DNA from: Sesamum alatum
Taxonomy: Eukaryota > Streptophyta > Magnoliopsida > Lamiales > Pedaliaceae
Assembly: GCA_034509735.1 (NCBI GenBank)
Contig: JACGWO010000004.1
Span: 19,573,395-19,637,394, forward strand
DNA: 64,000 bases
Direction of reading: 5' to 3'
The stretch's first letter is position 1; every line of letters starts with the position of its first letter. The position numbers were made by a program, and so were the translations under genes. The notes below the pieces were generated by a model, which searched no databases, was not told where the DNA came from, and saw only the letters and a list, made by a program, of their open reading frames with translations. Below, in pieces: positions 36,023-48,045 of the stretch.

Positions 36023-37979
36023 TATTAGAATAGGTGATCATGTAGCCAATCTTGGTAGGCGAATTATAACCTATGTCTAAACAATTTCGAGGTTTTAATA
36101 AATCGTTAATGAATAAGAAGTGAAATTCATTTGGCATTAACTTTGTTTGTGTTCACTTTATCTACTTTATATAACTGTTCACTACGCAAACAAAGCCCAC
36201 AGACTGAAAATGCATTTCCGGGACTGGGACTACGCTTGGAGGTAGGTCCATGAAATCAGTTCCGTCGAATCAGTCTGGAAATCTCCAAGTCAAGGAATCT
36301 CGAAAGTGGGTACCGAGGTTCCCTTTGAGACTTGCACTAAGCACTGCTGTCGTATTTCATCGACGAATGACGAGGGTCGTCTAAGCAGTGTTAGTGGGTT
36401 GGCCTGCTAGGGAGCAACTGACTGAGGTGACTCGCGGGAACCGTCTTATGGAGGACCTTGAGTAGGGTCGTTTAGGTATGACGTATGTTCCCAGTTCCAA
36501 CGATACAAGTCAAGTCCTTTGACTTGAGGAACTGCTGAGTTTACCTATACATCAAGGCTGTATCTTAGATATGGTGAGAGATTTCCAAGATGCACTTAAG
36601 TAGTCATAAGCCATATCTAGTGCAGCTCCGGTGTGCAGAGTGACGGTAGTTTTCAAGAAAGGATCTGTCTCCTGTCAAAAGATGTTGACAATTGTGTCTC
36701 ACAAATGCTCTGTGTCTTGTCCCTAAAATCTATGGCCACAGTAACTGAACAGAAGAGAAGGTTTCCCTTGCGACGTTTAGTAGAGGACAGACCGACACTT
36801 AGGTCCAAAATGGGTACCTGCATTTTCCGTGCCCTAGACCGTAAGTGGTGAAACCGTAGACGGAAGGATAGATGTACTGTAGAGCCTAAATGTTCATCCC
36901 CGTATATTCACCTAGTCTATAGTGCCATGGACCGTTGCTAGATGGCCACCCATGGTAACGGGCGGATTCTAGGAATCCAACCAAGTCTAGCTGAAGGTGA
37001 ACCTAAAGAGTCACACACAATCCGCACACATAAACGTATTTAATTTATAATTAAATATTTGGAGAAGTGGAGCGATTAAATTGGACTTAATCGGGTCCTT
37101 ATTTTCTTGGGAAGAATTAATTCCTTTTATTGGATAAAAGGGATTTATCTAATAAAACTAGATTTATTAGAAAATTAATTTAATGGGTTTGGAATAAATA
37201 TTTATAATATTTATTTATTTATTGCCCTTGGAATATTTAAATAGAATTTAAATATTTCATTAAATTAAATTAATGGTTGAGATTAAAAGAGAGAAATCAA
37301 TGGCTAATATTGGTTTGACCAAAGAAGCTAGATTTAACTAGGATTTAACTAGGTCAAACCCTAGTTGTGGTGGAGTCTTCAAAGTGTAGGAAACTAGAAG
37401 AGGAATAGGATTCCTCTTCTATAAATACTCCTTAGCACACACTTTGAAGGAGATAATGATTCTTGAAACACACACACACACACACACACACACTCGTCTC
37501 CTCCCTCTCCCTCTCTTGGCCGCGCCTTTCCCTCCTTCCAAGAAAGTGTTTTCTTGTTCTTTTGTTTTAACAATTGAACATTAAAGGAGGATTGATCTCG
37601 TTAAGTCAATAACGTTTGATCGATCCGTCCTCTCCAAAATATACTTGCTCTTTCGCTAGCACGAAGATCAAGATACGTGGGCGCATTGCGTGTCACGAAT
37701 TAGAGGGTCTCCTATACGAGATCTTGGAGCAAATCGGGGAACAACGCGAGTACCGGTTAGAAGACGAAAACGACAATCGGTAGGTTATCGGTTTATGTTT
37801 TCGTCCTCTTTTATTTTAGAATCCTATGGCCTCCATGATTGCTATGTATGTTTTATTATTCATGAGATACACCGAACACCCAGGAGTTTCAAGGGCACAC
37901 CCCTTGAACGTGTTTTAATATATGTTTATGCATGTTTAAATTTTTGTAATTTAAATTATACCGCGCTTCCTCATTCCGC
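36023..37979 (+). repeat. B 5' LTR, 3' end truncated
   Basis: It starts TATTAGAATAGG, where the 3' LTR has TGTTAGAATAGG, so the terminal TG has mutated to TA. It matches 57102-59010 with a few percent differences and indels, including an extra ~30 bp near 37125-37155, a 12-bp duplication near 37340 and a longer CA run (37468-37493). The last ~40 bp found in the 3' LTR are absent; the sequence switches directly into the GC-rich block. Confidence 0.88.
37468..37493. repeat. (CA)n microsatellite inside B 5' LTR
   Basis: It has about 13 CA units; the 3' LTR copy at about 58507-58522 is shorter, showing slippage since insertion. Confidence 0.9.
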
Positions 37980-38450
37980 AGTCGGTGGCTGACCGCGCAC
38001 GCTGTGCGCTCAGGCGAGGTGCGCGTGGATCAATCCACCGGGCGCGCGGCGGGGCGACAGGCGCGGACTCTTTGCTTGCATGCGCGCGGGCGCCAGGCCA
38101 ACACATCGGGGCGCCTGCGCGCCCGAACGCATGGGCAAGGAAGCCGCGCGTGAGCGCGCGCATGAGGCGACACCACCAGGTGCGCTCGCACGCAGACAAC
38201 AGAGTCTGCGCCCGCGCGCCCCGATGCGCGTGCGTGCGCGCGGCTCGCGTGCAGGGAGGCAGCGCGCGCCCACGCAGACGATGGAGTCTGTGCGCGCGCA
38301 CGCAGGCGGCGCGACAGGTTGGCAAGCGTGCGCAGTGCTGCCGACCAGACGCGCGCACGGTCAGGTAGGGGCCTGCGCGCGCAAGGACAGCAGGCTGGGC
38401 CTGCTGAGCTGTGTGCGCTGGCAGAGTGCTACCGATGGCGGTGGCCGGTT
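37980..38450 (+). other. GC-rich block in B leader
   Basis: About 470 bp are dominated by G and C, with many GCGCGC and CGCACGC words, inside otherwise AT-rich sequence. A phrase 'gagtctg(c/t)gc' recurs (38202, 38284). Long overlapping frames on both strands are rich in Arg and Ala and are composition artefacts. The position corresponds to the GC block of the A-family leaders (4196-4292, 49480-49630). The primer-binding site expected just after the LTR is absent. Confidence 0.75.
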
Positions 38451-39911
38451 GACATCATCGTTTTCTCGTTGTTTTAATTTTTTGGATAATTCTGAAAAAT
38501 TCATTTTATTTAATTTTGCATATTTTCTCTAAAAACATTATTTGGGCGGTTGAATGTATTGGATTTGGAATCCCGGGAATTACTTACCTAAAAATAATGA
38601 GGACGGGTCTTCCTAAAGGAGAAAGGTTGTTGCCAACGGTTGTACCATATTTTTCGTACGTAGCTCATTTATTTATCATGGATTCATGTGATTGGTAATC
38701 ATGGATTATTAGCATGTGCTTATGTTATTGGATCATGTGATTATGTGCGTTTAATGAAATGGATGATCGCGAGCCCTAGACCGAATGTATGGTTTAATTT
38801 TATGTTAGGTCTGTGTGCCTCTTTTTTCTTTCTCCTTCTCCTCTTCTAGTTGTCTTGGAATAATAAGGCATTCTTTCTCGCTCCTTATGTACTCCCCCCG
38901 TACATATGTAATGAAAGTAGAATAGGAGTGAGAATTTTATTTTTATGCATTTGATGGAAAAGAAGGAAGGTCCACATGGAGAGCCCAGAATGGAGGATCC
39001 AAGGCGTTTCCATGAAGAGTTGAAAGAGAAAAGAGACGAAGGCCCATCAGAATGATGATCGGGTTGCTATTAATGTAATAGTGTAGGACCAACCCTATAT
39101 TGACCATAAATCCACTACGGGCTTACTGGGTCGCATAGGATTCGGGCTCGTGATCATCCAACAGGGGCGTGCTAGGCTTTAATTTTGCATGTGGTTGTTA
39201 TGATGAATGAATGATTTTCTATTTAGCGTATAACTGCTATGGGATGCAATTTTTATTTACACACTATGGATGAATGTGTTTATATTTATATATGAGATCT
39301 CGGTCATTTACAACTCTCACTTGATTGGACCAATGTTCAAATATTAGACTCTAGACAAAGTGGACATGGACTCTAGGAGTTTGTCCATGCCTTCCAATCC
39401 ATGGCATAGTGAGGAAGCTAATTTAGGTCGATAGCGTGGTCTCACGAGTCGTGGCACGTCTATCGCACTTAAAAGAAGTTGCACTGTGTCATGAACGAAA
39501 AGTAGACCACTGTTACCTATCTCACGAGTCGTGGAGGTAGCAGCGGGTCTATGATTCGGTTGATTGGGTTGGGTCTAACGCCCGATTAGCATGATTTCGC
39601 TTGGAGTCCTCGGGATCATGTGAAAGGGTGAGGCAGTCATCTTGGGAATCTCGTGGAACGAGAATGGTATGGCATACCTCCCACAGGATTCTTCCCATGC
39701 GAATCGTAAAAGCGGGGTATGGGAAAATTCGCTGTGGATCCCAAGCCCACTAGGAAAAGGTTTCCCGAAAACGACGTTTGAGAGTATCGTATTTTCGTAT
39801 AAATAGTGTGAGAATTAAATGACTAAAGACCAAGCGTTTAATTATTTATCAAAACTTTCGTCTTTTAAATTCTGTTGATCGCGAGTTCTGTTTTTCAAAT
39901 GTAGATTTAAA
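38451..39911 (+). other. B 5' leader upstream of gag
   Basis: This is homologous to the A-family leader: the phrase around 39110-39180, with 'gggctcgtgatcatccaacaggggcgtgctaggc'-like content, matches minus-strand 3480-3560. It contains repeated 'ctcacgagtcgtgg' phrases (39441, 39521), also present in A. No conserved protein is seen. Confidence 0.7.
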
Positions 39912-41887
39912 ATATCTAAGAACCAATTATCAACCACACTTGAGACCAACAAGTTTAATGGAACAAATTACAATGAGCGGTTGTGTAATCTGAGGATAGT
40001 CCTAGATTACGAGAACCAAGGCTACGTCATGGACGAGCCTCTACCTAGGACCTTACCGGAAGGATCTACGCTAGAAGAACGTGAGATGTTCGAGACTTGG
40101 CAGAAGGATAACCGGAAGGTCCCTAGCATCATACTTGCCTCTATGATGAATGAGATTTAGAAGCAGTATGAAAGGCTAGACGATGTCCCTTCCATTATGG
40201 CTCGCCTGAAGGATTGCTATGCAGTCCTGGACCGGCATACTAGGTATGTCGTGACGAAGGCGTTCTTTGGAACTAAAATGACCGAAGGATCCTCTGTACA
40301 AGAGCACGGGGTTAAAATGCTTACCCTGGTGGAAAAGCTCGAGGACCTCAAGGCAGGCCTCGATAATGAGACGTACATAGATGTGATCCTTCAGTCTCTC
40401 CCACCCTCCTTTGACCAATTTATTGTTAACTACAACATGAACACACTTGAGAAGGGTATTCATGAGTTAATCAATATGTTGGTGCAATACGAGGCAACGA
40501 CCAAAAAGTCCACGCCGTCGGTATTGTTTAGAGGTGCTTCGACTTCCAAGACGAAAGGCAAGGGTGCCGGACGTTGGAAAAGGAAGAAGGGAAAGGGAAA
40601 AGCCGTTAAAGCAGCTAAAAACACTAAGAGTGTTCCCATTGCCAAAGAGGGGAAAGGCAAAGGAAAGGGGAAGGTTGTCTCCAAGCAACAGTCGAGGGCA
40701 TATGATGTATGTATCAATTGTCGTGAGAAAGGGCATTGGAAGAGGGAGTGCCCCAAACTCCTCTCCAACCAAGGTATTTTTTTGATTAAGGTTAATATGG
40801 TTACTAACTCTGCCTCTTGGGTATTAGATACCGGCTGTGGAGCTCACATTTGCAATGATTTGCAGGTGCTGAAAGGAAGCAGAAAACTGGGTAGCGGGGA
40901 TATGATCCTGAAGCTTGGGAATGGCAAGGCCATCTCGGCAGAAGCAGTAGGATCCGCCACTCTAGTAGTTAGTGATCGTATTAGTATAGAGTTAGAGCAA
41001 GTTTATTATGTTCCTAGTATGATTAAAAACATCATTTCCATTTCATTGTTAGACAATAGTGGATATTAGTTTATGATCAATAAAAAATTGCTTTTATTTC
41101 ATGAGGTGTGGAATTGCTCATCTACTTGGTATACCTAATAATGGGCTCTATATCTTACAACAAACGAACTTCGTTCTAAACGCTCAACACAAACGTAAAA
41201 TAGATAACAACGGGAACGCACGACTATGGCACGCTAGGCTAGGTCACATATCCCAAGACAAGATGAAGAAATTGGTAAACTCAAAGAACCTAGAGGTAGG
41301 GGACTTGAGTGAGGTACCAACTTGTGAATCCTGTCTAAGAGGAAAAATGACCAAGAAGCCCTTTGTAGGACAAAGTAGGCTTGCCACAGGTCTGTTAGAC
41401 CTGGTCCATACAGACGTATGTGGACCACTAAGGACGCAGGCCCGAGGTGGATTCTCCCACTTCATAACCTTCATCGATGATCATTCACGGTATGGTTATG
41501 TATACCTGATGAGGTACATGTCTGAAGCTCTTGAGAGGTTTAAAGAATTCAGACTTGAAGTTGAGAATCAAACCGGCTGCAAAATTAAAGTCCTACGGTC
41601 AGACCGAGGCGGAGAGTACCTTAGTACTGAGTTCCTTGATTATCTTAAAGAAAATGGTATAATATTTGAATGGACACCTCCCGGGACACCACAGTTGGAT
41701 GGTGTCTCTGAAAGGAGGAATCGAACCCTGTTAGACATGGTTCGATCCATGATGAGTTTTATCAAATTGCCCTTGTCCTTTTGGGGCTACGCATTGGAGA
41801 CTACGGCCAAGTTATTAAATTTGGCGCCAACCAGTGTATTGACCCAAACGCCATATGAAATATGGCACGGCAAGCCTGCGTCCTACA
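39912..41887 (+). pseudogene. B gag-pol, 5' part (gag, PR, IN)
   Basis: The start codon homologous to A's ATG is ATA (39912-39914). Gag contains a TAG at 40158-40160 and a CCHC knuckle (CINCREKGHWKREC at 40711-40752). Protease has WVLDTGCGAHIC (40819-40854). A TAG at 41067-41069 and a frameshift near 41095 precede the integrase finger (HARLGHI, CESC) and core (HTDVCGP, RSDRGGEY, GVSERRNR), so all three acidic residues survive. The frame ends where the A2 LTR begins at 41888. It would encode particle, protease and integrase functions if intact. Confidence 0.9.
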
Positions 41888-44113
41888 TGAAGGACAAGCG
41901 GATCCGCCCGGGAGCGCGAGCGGAAGCGAGAAAGCGTGGAAAGTGCGTAAATTTAAATCAAATTCAAAATACGCGAATCCCAAGGGGTGTACCCTTGGGT
42001 GCTCAACCGGGCGTTCGATGTAGGATGTGTAAATATTAAAACATATATTTAAACACATAGGGCATAGATATATAAATGGAATCAATCAAAGCGTAATAAA
42101 CCGTTACCTTTGATTGTTTAGCGTATGCTCCCGGCTACTAGCGTTGTTCCTTCTCCGGAATGCTCACGAAATCCAAACGTATGGATTCTCCAAAGGTGAT
42201 CCACACCACACCGGAAGAAACACACGTTCTTCTTGCTAGAAAAGAACGGGTTTAGGAAGGAATCGGTTTAAGAGAAGAACACTATGAATTAGTGTTCTCT
42301 TAAACTTACTTTGTTCTTCTTCTTGATTCAAAATCAAGTGAAGAACACAAGTGTAAGAGAGGGAGGGAGCACGAAAATTGAGAGAGAGGAGAGGATTTTT
42401 GTCTTCTCTTTTTCCTAGAAAAAGATGAATAATGAATCACTTATGCTAGGTGTTGTATATTCTAATATATATACATAATTAATGTGATTATTGGAATGTG
42501 TCTAGGTTCATCCAAGGATGTCTAGATTCATTCCAATCAATCACCATCAATTCTTCAATCAAGCCTACCAAAATTTATGGTATGATCAAATCATACCAAA
42601 AGGGAAGAGCTTGATTGGAGTTGATTTGACTCTTTCCAAAAGAGATAAGTCAACATACCACCTAGCATGAAACATGGCTGATTTTGCTTCCTCCAAGGGA
42701 GCATGTCGGCTATATTTAATTAAGGGAAGAAGTCCAACTTCTTCCTATTCCAAATTAGGAATTATTTCTCCTCTCGGGTATAATTTAACGGACCGGGTTT
42801 TATCGTAATCCAATTACGACGATCCCAATATTAAATTCAATTTAATGTCCACTCAAATTATTCCCGTTGATCTTTTAATCCAATTAAAAGATCCAACGTC
42901 TCAACATCTCAACTTTCCATATTTAATCGAAAATCCAATTTACCGATTAAATGAAAGCCCGATACAATATCGGCCCGTCCATCCAATGGACTTTCCCTTA
43001 AGTAATCCAATTACTTATTTTATCCTTCGAGATTGACTCCAAGTCGATCTCTCAACCTCCTCGGTGATTTGTGTGTGACCCTTTAGGTTCACCCTCAGCT
43101 AGACTTGGGCCCGTGTCCCACAAGGGCCCGTTACCATGGGTGGCCGTCTAGCAACGGTCCATGGCACTAGAGACTAGGTGAATTGGCGTGAACATTTAGG
43201 CGCCGATTCCGTACGGGTACGATCCTTCCGTCTACCGTCTCCCGGCCTTAGTCTAGGGTATGGAATTAGGCGTCGGTTCCCATCCTTGACTAGGCATCTA
43301 TGCTTAATACTCGAGACTACGTATGCTTCATTGCATCGACACAGGAAACCATTCCCTGTTCGACCAACCACTGTGGCCACAGCTTCAAACAGCATGTATG
43401 TGTCTCCGAGTGCATAGGAGATACCTCTGTCACATACTGACAGGGGACGGATCCTCTTCTTGGAATGCACCGTCCTCGCTACACATTTTGACTGCACTGG
43501 ACAAGGCTTATAATGATCATCTTACAGAATGATCACCTCTCGCCAGATCCAAGATACAGCCGTCCTGTGCACGTGACTGCCATGATTCCTCAAGTCTGAG
43601 GATTACTCCCGTACTATCGGAACCGGGGAATCCAATCATACCGACCAAGCCTCCAAGGCTTCCATATGATGATCCCCGCGAGTCAGTCCAGTCGGCTCGA
43701 CCCCAGTCGACCAACCCATCAAGATCGTGTAGGCGTCCCACGCCTGTCGCCGATGAAACACGGCACTCATCCAATAAACACGACTCTTGATGCAAGTCTC
43801 AATAGGACTCTCGATGCCCTGTCTCGATGTCCTCGACTTGGAACGTTTCAGACCCAACTCTTAATCAGTTGGTTTCATGACCACCATCCAATGCGTGGCC
43901 CAACTGCACGAGTTGTTATCCATGGTCTGTGGGCTTTGTTGCGATATAAGTTAAACACCATTTTAACAAATGTAAGATGAGCGCAACAAAGAAGGTACCA
44001 TTGGTGACGAATACTCATCTTATTCATCACATAATAATATTACATTCACATCAAGTTGTCGGATAGGTTACAAATTGCCAAACCTATTGGCTTTCTGGTC
44101 ACCTATTCCAACA
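41888..44113 (-). repeat. A2 3' LTR (2226 bp) and polypurine tract
   Basis: The plus strand reads TGAAGGACAAGC...CTATTCCAACA. The minus-strand polypurine tract CAAGTGGGAGAT lies at 44114-44125. The left end joins B pol directly after codons for HGKPASY. Confidence 0.93.
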
Positions 44114-44119
44114 ATCTCC

Positions 44120-45435
44120 CACTTGACCTAAAGCCAATCACCCATTGACCTCGAACCTCTTATTCAGATGGTGAGTATGGGCAACTTGCGACATGGGCTT
44201 AGCAAGTGGATCTGCTATGTTTTCTGCGGAGCTGACTCGGTCCAATCGAACGTCAGTCCTACTATCCATCTCTCTAAGAGATGGTAGCGTCTAAGAATAT
44301 GCTTGGATCGTGATGAGATCTCGGTTCCTTTGCTAGCGCTATCGTCCCGTTGTTATCATAAAAGATAATTACAGGCTTAGCAATGCTAGGTACTACATCC
44401 AACCCTTGGATGTAGCTCATCAACCAAACCACTCCTTAGCAGCTTCCAAAGCCGCTATGTATTCAAAACTCTATCGTGGAGTCCGCCGTGGTAGCCTACT
44501 TGGAACCCTTCCAAGTAACCACGCCACCATATAGTCTAAATACAAAAACCGAATTGAGACTTGGCATCTTCGTCATCCGACTGGAAGCTAGTGTCGCTAT
44601 TAGCCTTCCAGTATCAACTCTCCACCACCGTAGATTAAGAACATGTCCTTAGTCCTTTTTAGGTACTTCAGGATAGTCTTGACTGCACTCCAGTGTGCCT
44701 TCCCGGCACACGACTGATATCGACTAGTTACGCTCAAAGCGAAAGCTACATCAAGTCTAGTGCACTGAACAACATACTGTATGCTGCCTACGGCTGAAGC
44801 ATAGGGGATGTCCAACATCCGTTTAAGCTCCTCATCAGTCTTAGGAGACTGCTTCTTGGATAACTTAATTCCATGCCTCATTGGAAGGAATCCTCGTTTT
44901 GAGTTCTCCATCTTGAATCTCTTCAAGACTTTCTCAATGTACGAGGACTGGGCCATTCCTAACATCCTTTTAGATCTATCCCTGTAGATCTTGATGCCAA
45001 GGATGTAGGATGCCTCGCCCATATCCTTCATGGAGAATTGTGTTGACAACCAAGCTTTAGTGGTACCCAACATCTTAGCATCATTCCCAATGAGCAAGAT
45101 GTCATCCACGTAAAGCACCAAAAACGCAACTGAGCTCCCACTGATCTTCTTGTATACACAAGGATCGGACTCATTCTTGATGAAATCATATCCCCGTATG
45201 ACTTCATCAAAACGTATGTTCCAGCTTCGGGAAGCTTGTTTGAGGCCATAGATGGACCTTTGGAGACGGCAGACCTTCTGCTCTTCTCCAACAGTTGTGA
45301 AACCTTCCGGTTGATCCATATAGATCTCTTCCTCTACGAAATCGTTGAGGAAAGCCGTTTTCACGTCCATTTACCATATTTCATAGTCATACCATGCTGC
45401 TATGGCAAGCAGTATCCGAATGGACTTGGCCATTG
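44120..45435 (-). pseudogene. A2 RT and RNase H
   Basis: This continues the polyprotein after a frameshift at about 45438. RT shows MDVKTAFLNDF, FVEEEIYMDQPEGF, YGLKQASRSW and YVDDILLIG (catalytic YVDD intact). The conserved KRGFLPMRHGIKLSKKQSP and YASAVGSIQY follow. An inserted base near 44600 shifts the frame after GGELILEG. RNase H then has a TAG (minus, 44496-44498) just before ATTADS, a run-length change at about 44463 and further shifts toward 44131. The TAG is shared with A3. Confidence 0.9.
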
Positions 45436-48045
45436 CTACAGCGAGTAGGTTTCCTCAAAATCGACCCCGGGTCGCTGAGTGTAACCTTTCGCCACAAGCC
45501 TGGCCTTGAAGGTTGTAACCTCCCTGTCAGCTCCAAGCTTACGTTTGTAGACCCATTTACACCCTACGGGTTTAACCCCTTTGGGTGGATCTACTAGGGT
45601 CCAAACCTTGTTTGTACCCATCGAGTCCACCTCGGATTTCATGGCCTCAAGCCACTTGTCCGAATCGATGTCCGACATCGCTTCTCCGTATGTCTTTGGA
45701 TCATTATCCAACTGACCGGTCAGGCCCAGAAATCCATACCTATCAGGTGCATGGGATACTCTGGCCGACCTACGGAGGACTGGAACAATATCAATGGGAA
45801 CCACTGGCTCAGATGTCACTGCCGCCTCATGGGGTACCTCACTTGATTCCTCAAGGAGTACCTCATCGCATCGACTATCCGATGGAAAACCTTTTTCCAA
45901 GAACACTGCGTTTCGCGAGACAAAAACCTTTTGCTCGGAGGGATCATAGAAATAATACCCCGCAGTTTCTTTCGGATAGCCGATAAACCTGCATAAACTA
46001 GACCTCGAGTCCAGTTTATCTCCCACTAATCTCTTGACATATGCGGGGCAACCCCACACTTTCAAGTATTTGTAGGAGGCAGGCTTGCCATGCCATATCT
46101 CATATGGCGTCTGGGATACCCTTTTAGATGGCGCCAAGTTCAAAACTTTGGCCGCCGTCTCAAGAGCGTATCCCCAGAAGGAAAGGGGTAGTTCGGTAAA
46201 ACTCATCATGGATCGGACCATGTCCAACAGGGTCCGATTCCTCCTTTCAGACACACCATTAAGCTGCGGTGTTCCAGGAGGGGTCCACTGAGAGAGAATC
46301 CCATTCTCTTTTAGATAATCAGTAAACTCACCACTCAAATACTCTCCACCTCGGTCCGACCGAAGGGCTTTGATCTTTCGACCGGTTTGGTTCTCTACTT
46401 CAAGTCTGTATTCTTTAAACCTTCCAAAGGCTTCAGACTTGTACCTCATCAGGTAAACATAACCATACCGTGAGTGATCATCGGTAAAGGTTATGAAGTA
46501 CGAGTACCCACCTCTAGCCTGAGTATTTAGTGGACCACAGACATCTGTATGGATCAAATCCAACAGACCACTGGCTAGCGTACTTTGTCCAACAAAGGGT
46601 TTCTTCATCATCTTTCCCTTTAGACAGGATTCGCAGGTCGGTAGGTTGTCCAAATCGTCTATTTCTAGACTCTTTGAGTCCACCAACCTTCTTATCCTAT
46701 CTTTAGAGATATGACCTAACCTCGCATGCCATATCTGTGCGTTATTATGATCATCACGTTTTCGTTTGTGTTCTGCAGTCATAATCCAATTAGACTGTTG
46801 AAGTATGTACAGACCGTTGACCAATGTACCAAGCAAATGAGAAATACCATCTTTGATAATGAAAAAACCGTTTTTATTGATGGTAAATTCATATCCCTCC
46901 TTATCAAGGACCGGGATGGAAACAATATTTTTAATCATGCTAGGTACATAGAAACAGTCATTCAGTACAATCCTAACATGACTACTAATGGCTAACTCTA
47001 GTGATCCTACGGCCTCCGCAGCAACGGCCTTGCCATCGCCTAGCCTCAGGATCATCTCATCCTTGGTTAGCCTTCTGCTTCTTTGCAGTGCCTGCAAATC
47101 ATTGCAGATGTGAGCACCACACCCGGTATCCAATACCCATGAAGCAGAATTAGTAATCATATTAACTTCAACCACAAACACACCTGGGTTGGAGAGGAGT
47201 TGTGGGCACTCCCTCTTCCAATGCCCTTTCCCTTGGCAATGCATGCAGACATCATTTGCCTTGGACCGCTGAGAACCTCGGGCCTTCCCTTTCCCTTTGC
47301 TCGGTCCAACCGGAGCAACAGGGACGCCCGGAGCGCGAGCAGGGGCCGCAAACGTCTTCCCTTCGCCCTTCTTCCTCTTCCAGCGTCCGGCCCTCTTGCC
47401 ATTCGCCTTGGAGGTCGAAGCCTCTCCTATCAATACCGCCGGCGCCGACTTGTGGGCCGTTGCCTCGTATTGGACCAGCATGTTGATCAACTCATGAATA
47501 GACTTCTCAAGTCCGTTCATGTTATAGTTTACAATAAACGGGTCATAGGATGGAGGAAGCGACTGGAGGATTACGTCAATGTACGTGTCATTGTTAAGCC
47601 CAGCTTTAAGGTCCTCGAGTTTCTCCACTAGGGAGAGCATCTTGACCCTATGACTCTGTACAGACGCTCCTTCAGCGAGCTTGGTGCCAAAGAATGCTTT
47701 TGTGGCGGCATATCTAATATGCCTATCCGGAACCGCATAAACCTCGTTCATGCGGAGCATTATGGCGGAGACGTTGTCCAGCCTCTCATACTGCTTCTGG
47801 ATGTCGTTAGACATCCAAGCCAGTATGATACTGCGTACTTTCCGGTTGTCCTCATGCCATTTCTCGAACGTCAAACGTTCTTCACGCATGGACCCCTCCG
47901 GTAAGTCGCTCGGTGGCGGCTCGTCCAAGACGTAGCCTTGGTTCTCGAAACTGAGGACAATCCTCAGGTTTCTCAGCCAGTCCGAGTAGTTCGTTCCGTT
48001 GAATTTGTTAGTCTCAAGAATCATGGTTAACGGGTTCTTAGACAT
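45436..48045 (-). CDS. gag-pol: A2 Gag-protease-integrase polyprotein (869 codons, long intact frame)
   Basis: Start ATG 48043-48045. Gag spans residues 1 to about 300, with a basic stretch (218-262) and CCHC knuckle C267, C270, H275, C280. Protease WVLDTGCG has its catalytic Asp at 306. The integrase finger is H440, H445, C471, C474; the core triad is D501, D564, E600 (D,D35E spacing). Integrase C-terminal GKPASYKYLKVWGCPAYVKRL follows at about 650-680. The frame then enters RT (KWVYKRKLGADREVTTFKARLVAKGYTQ) and stops at SL after a one-base deletion near 45438. It is the best-preserved frame in the window. Gag and integrase could be made, but not RT in the same reading. Confidence 0.9.
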   Translation of the reverse strand: MSKNPLTMILETNKFNGTNYSDWLRNLRIVLSFENQGYVLDEPPPSDLPEGSMREERLTFEKWHEDNRKVRSIILAWMSNDIQKQYERLDNVSAIMLRMNEVYAVPDRHIRYAATKAFFGTKLAEGASVQSHRVKMLSLVEKLEDLKAGLNNDTYIDVILQSLPPSYDPFIVNYNMNGLEKSIHELINMLVQYEATAHKSAPAVLIGEASTSKANGKRAGRWKRKKGEGKTFAAPARAPGVPVAPVGPSKGKGKARGSQRSKANDVCMHCQGKGHWKRECPQLLSNPGVFVVEVNMITNSASWVLDTGCGAHICNDLQALQRSRRLTKDEMILRLGDGKAVAAEAVGSLELAISSHVRIVLNDCFYVPSMIKNIVSIPVLDKEGYEFTINKNGFFIIKDGISHLLGTLVNGLYILQQSNWIMTAEHKRKRDDHNNAQIWHARLGHISKDRIRRLVDSKSLEIDDLDNLPTCESCLKGKMMKKPFVGQSTLASGLLDLIHTDVCGPLNTQARGGYSYFITFTDDHSRYGYVYLMRYKSEAFGRFKEYRLEVENQTGRKIKALRSDRGGEYLSGEFTDYLKENGILSQWTPPGTPQLNGVSERRNRTLLDMVRSMMSFTELPLSFWGYALETAAKVLNLAPSKRVSQTPYEIWHGKPASYKYLKVWGCPAYVKRLVGDKLDSRSSLCRFIGYPKETAGYYFYDPSEQKVFVSRNAVFLEKGFPSDSRCDEVLLEESSEVPHEAAVTSEPVVPIDIVPVLRRSARVSHAPDRYGFLGLTGQLDNDPKTYGEAMSDIDSDKWLEAMKSEVDSMGTNKVWTLVDPPKGVKPVGCKWVYKRKLGADREVTTFKARLVAKGYTQRPGVDFEETYSL

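Noticed and set aside
37951..38532. Long overlapping frames on both strands in the GC-rich block (Arg/Ala-rich products)
   Set aside because: GC-rich composition removes stop codons in all frames; no motif is conserved and the homologous blocks in A1 and A2 encode unrelated sequences.
42845..43980. Repeated small frames (about 60-107 codons) inside A-type LTRs, also near 6.2, 51.2, 53.3 and 53.8 kb
   Set aside because: They occur on both strands, carry no motif, differ in frame between copies and sit in LTR sequence, so they are shadows.
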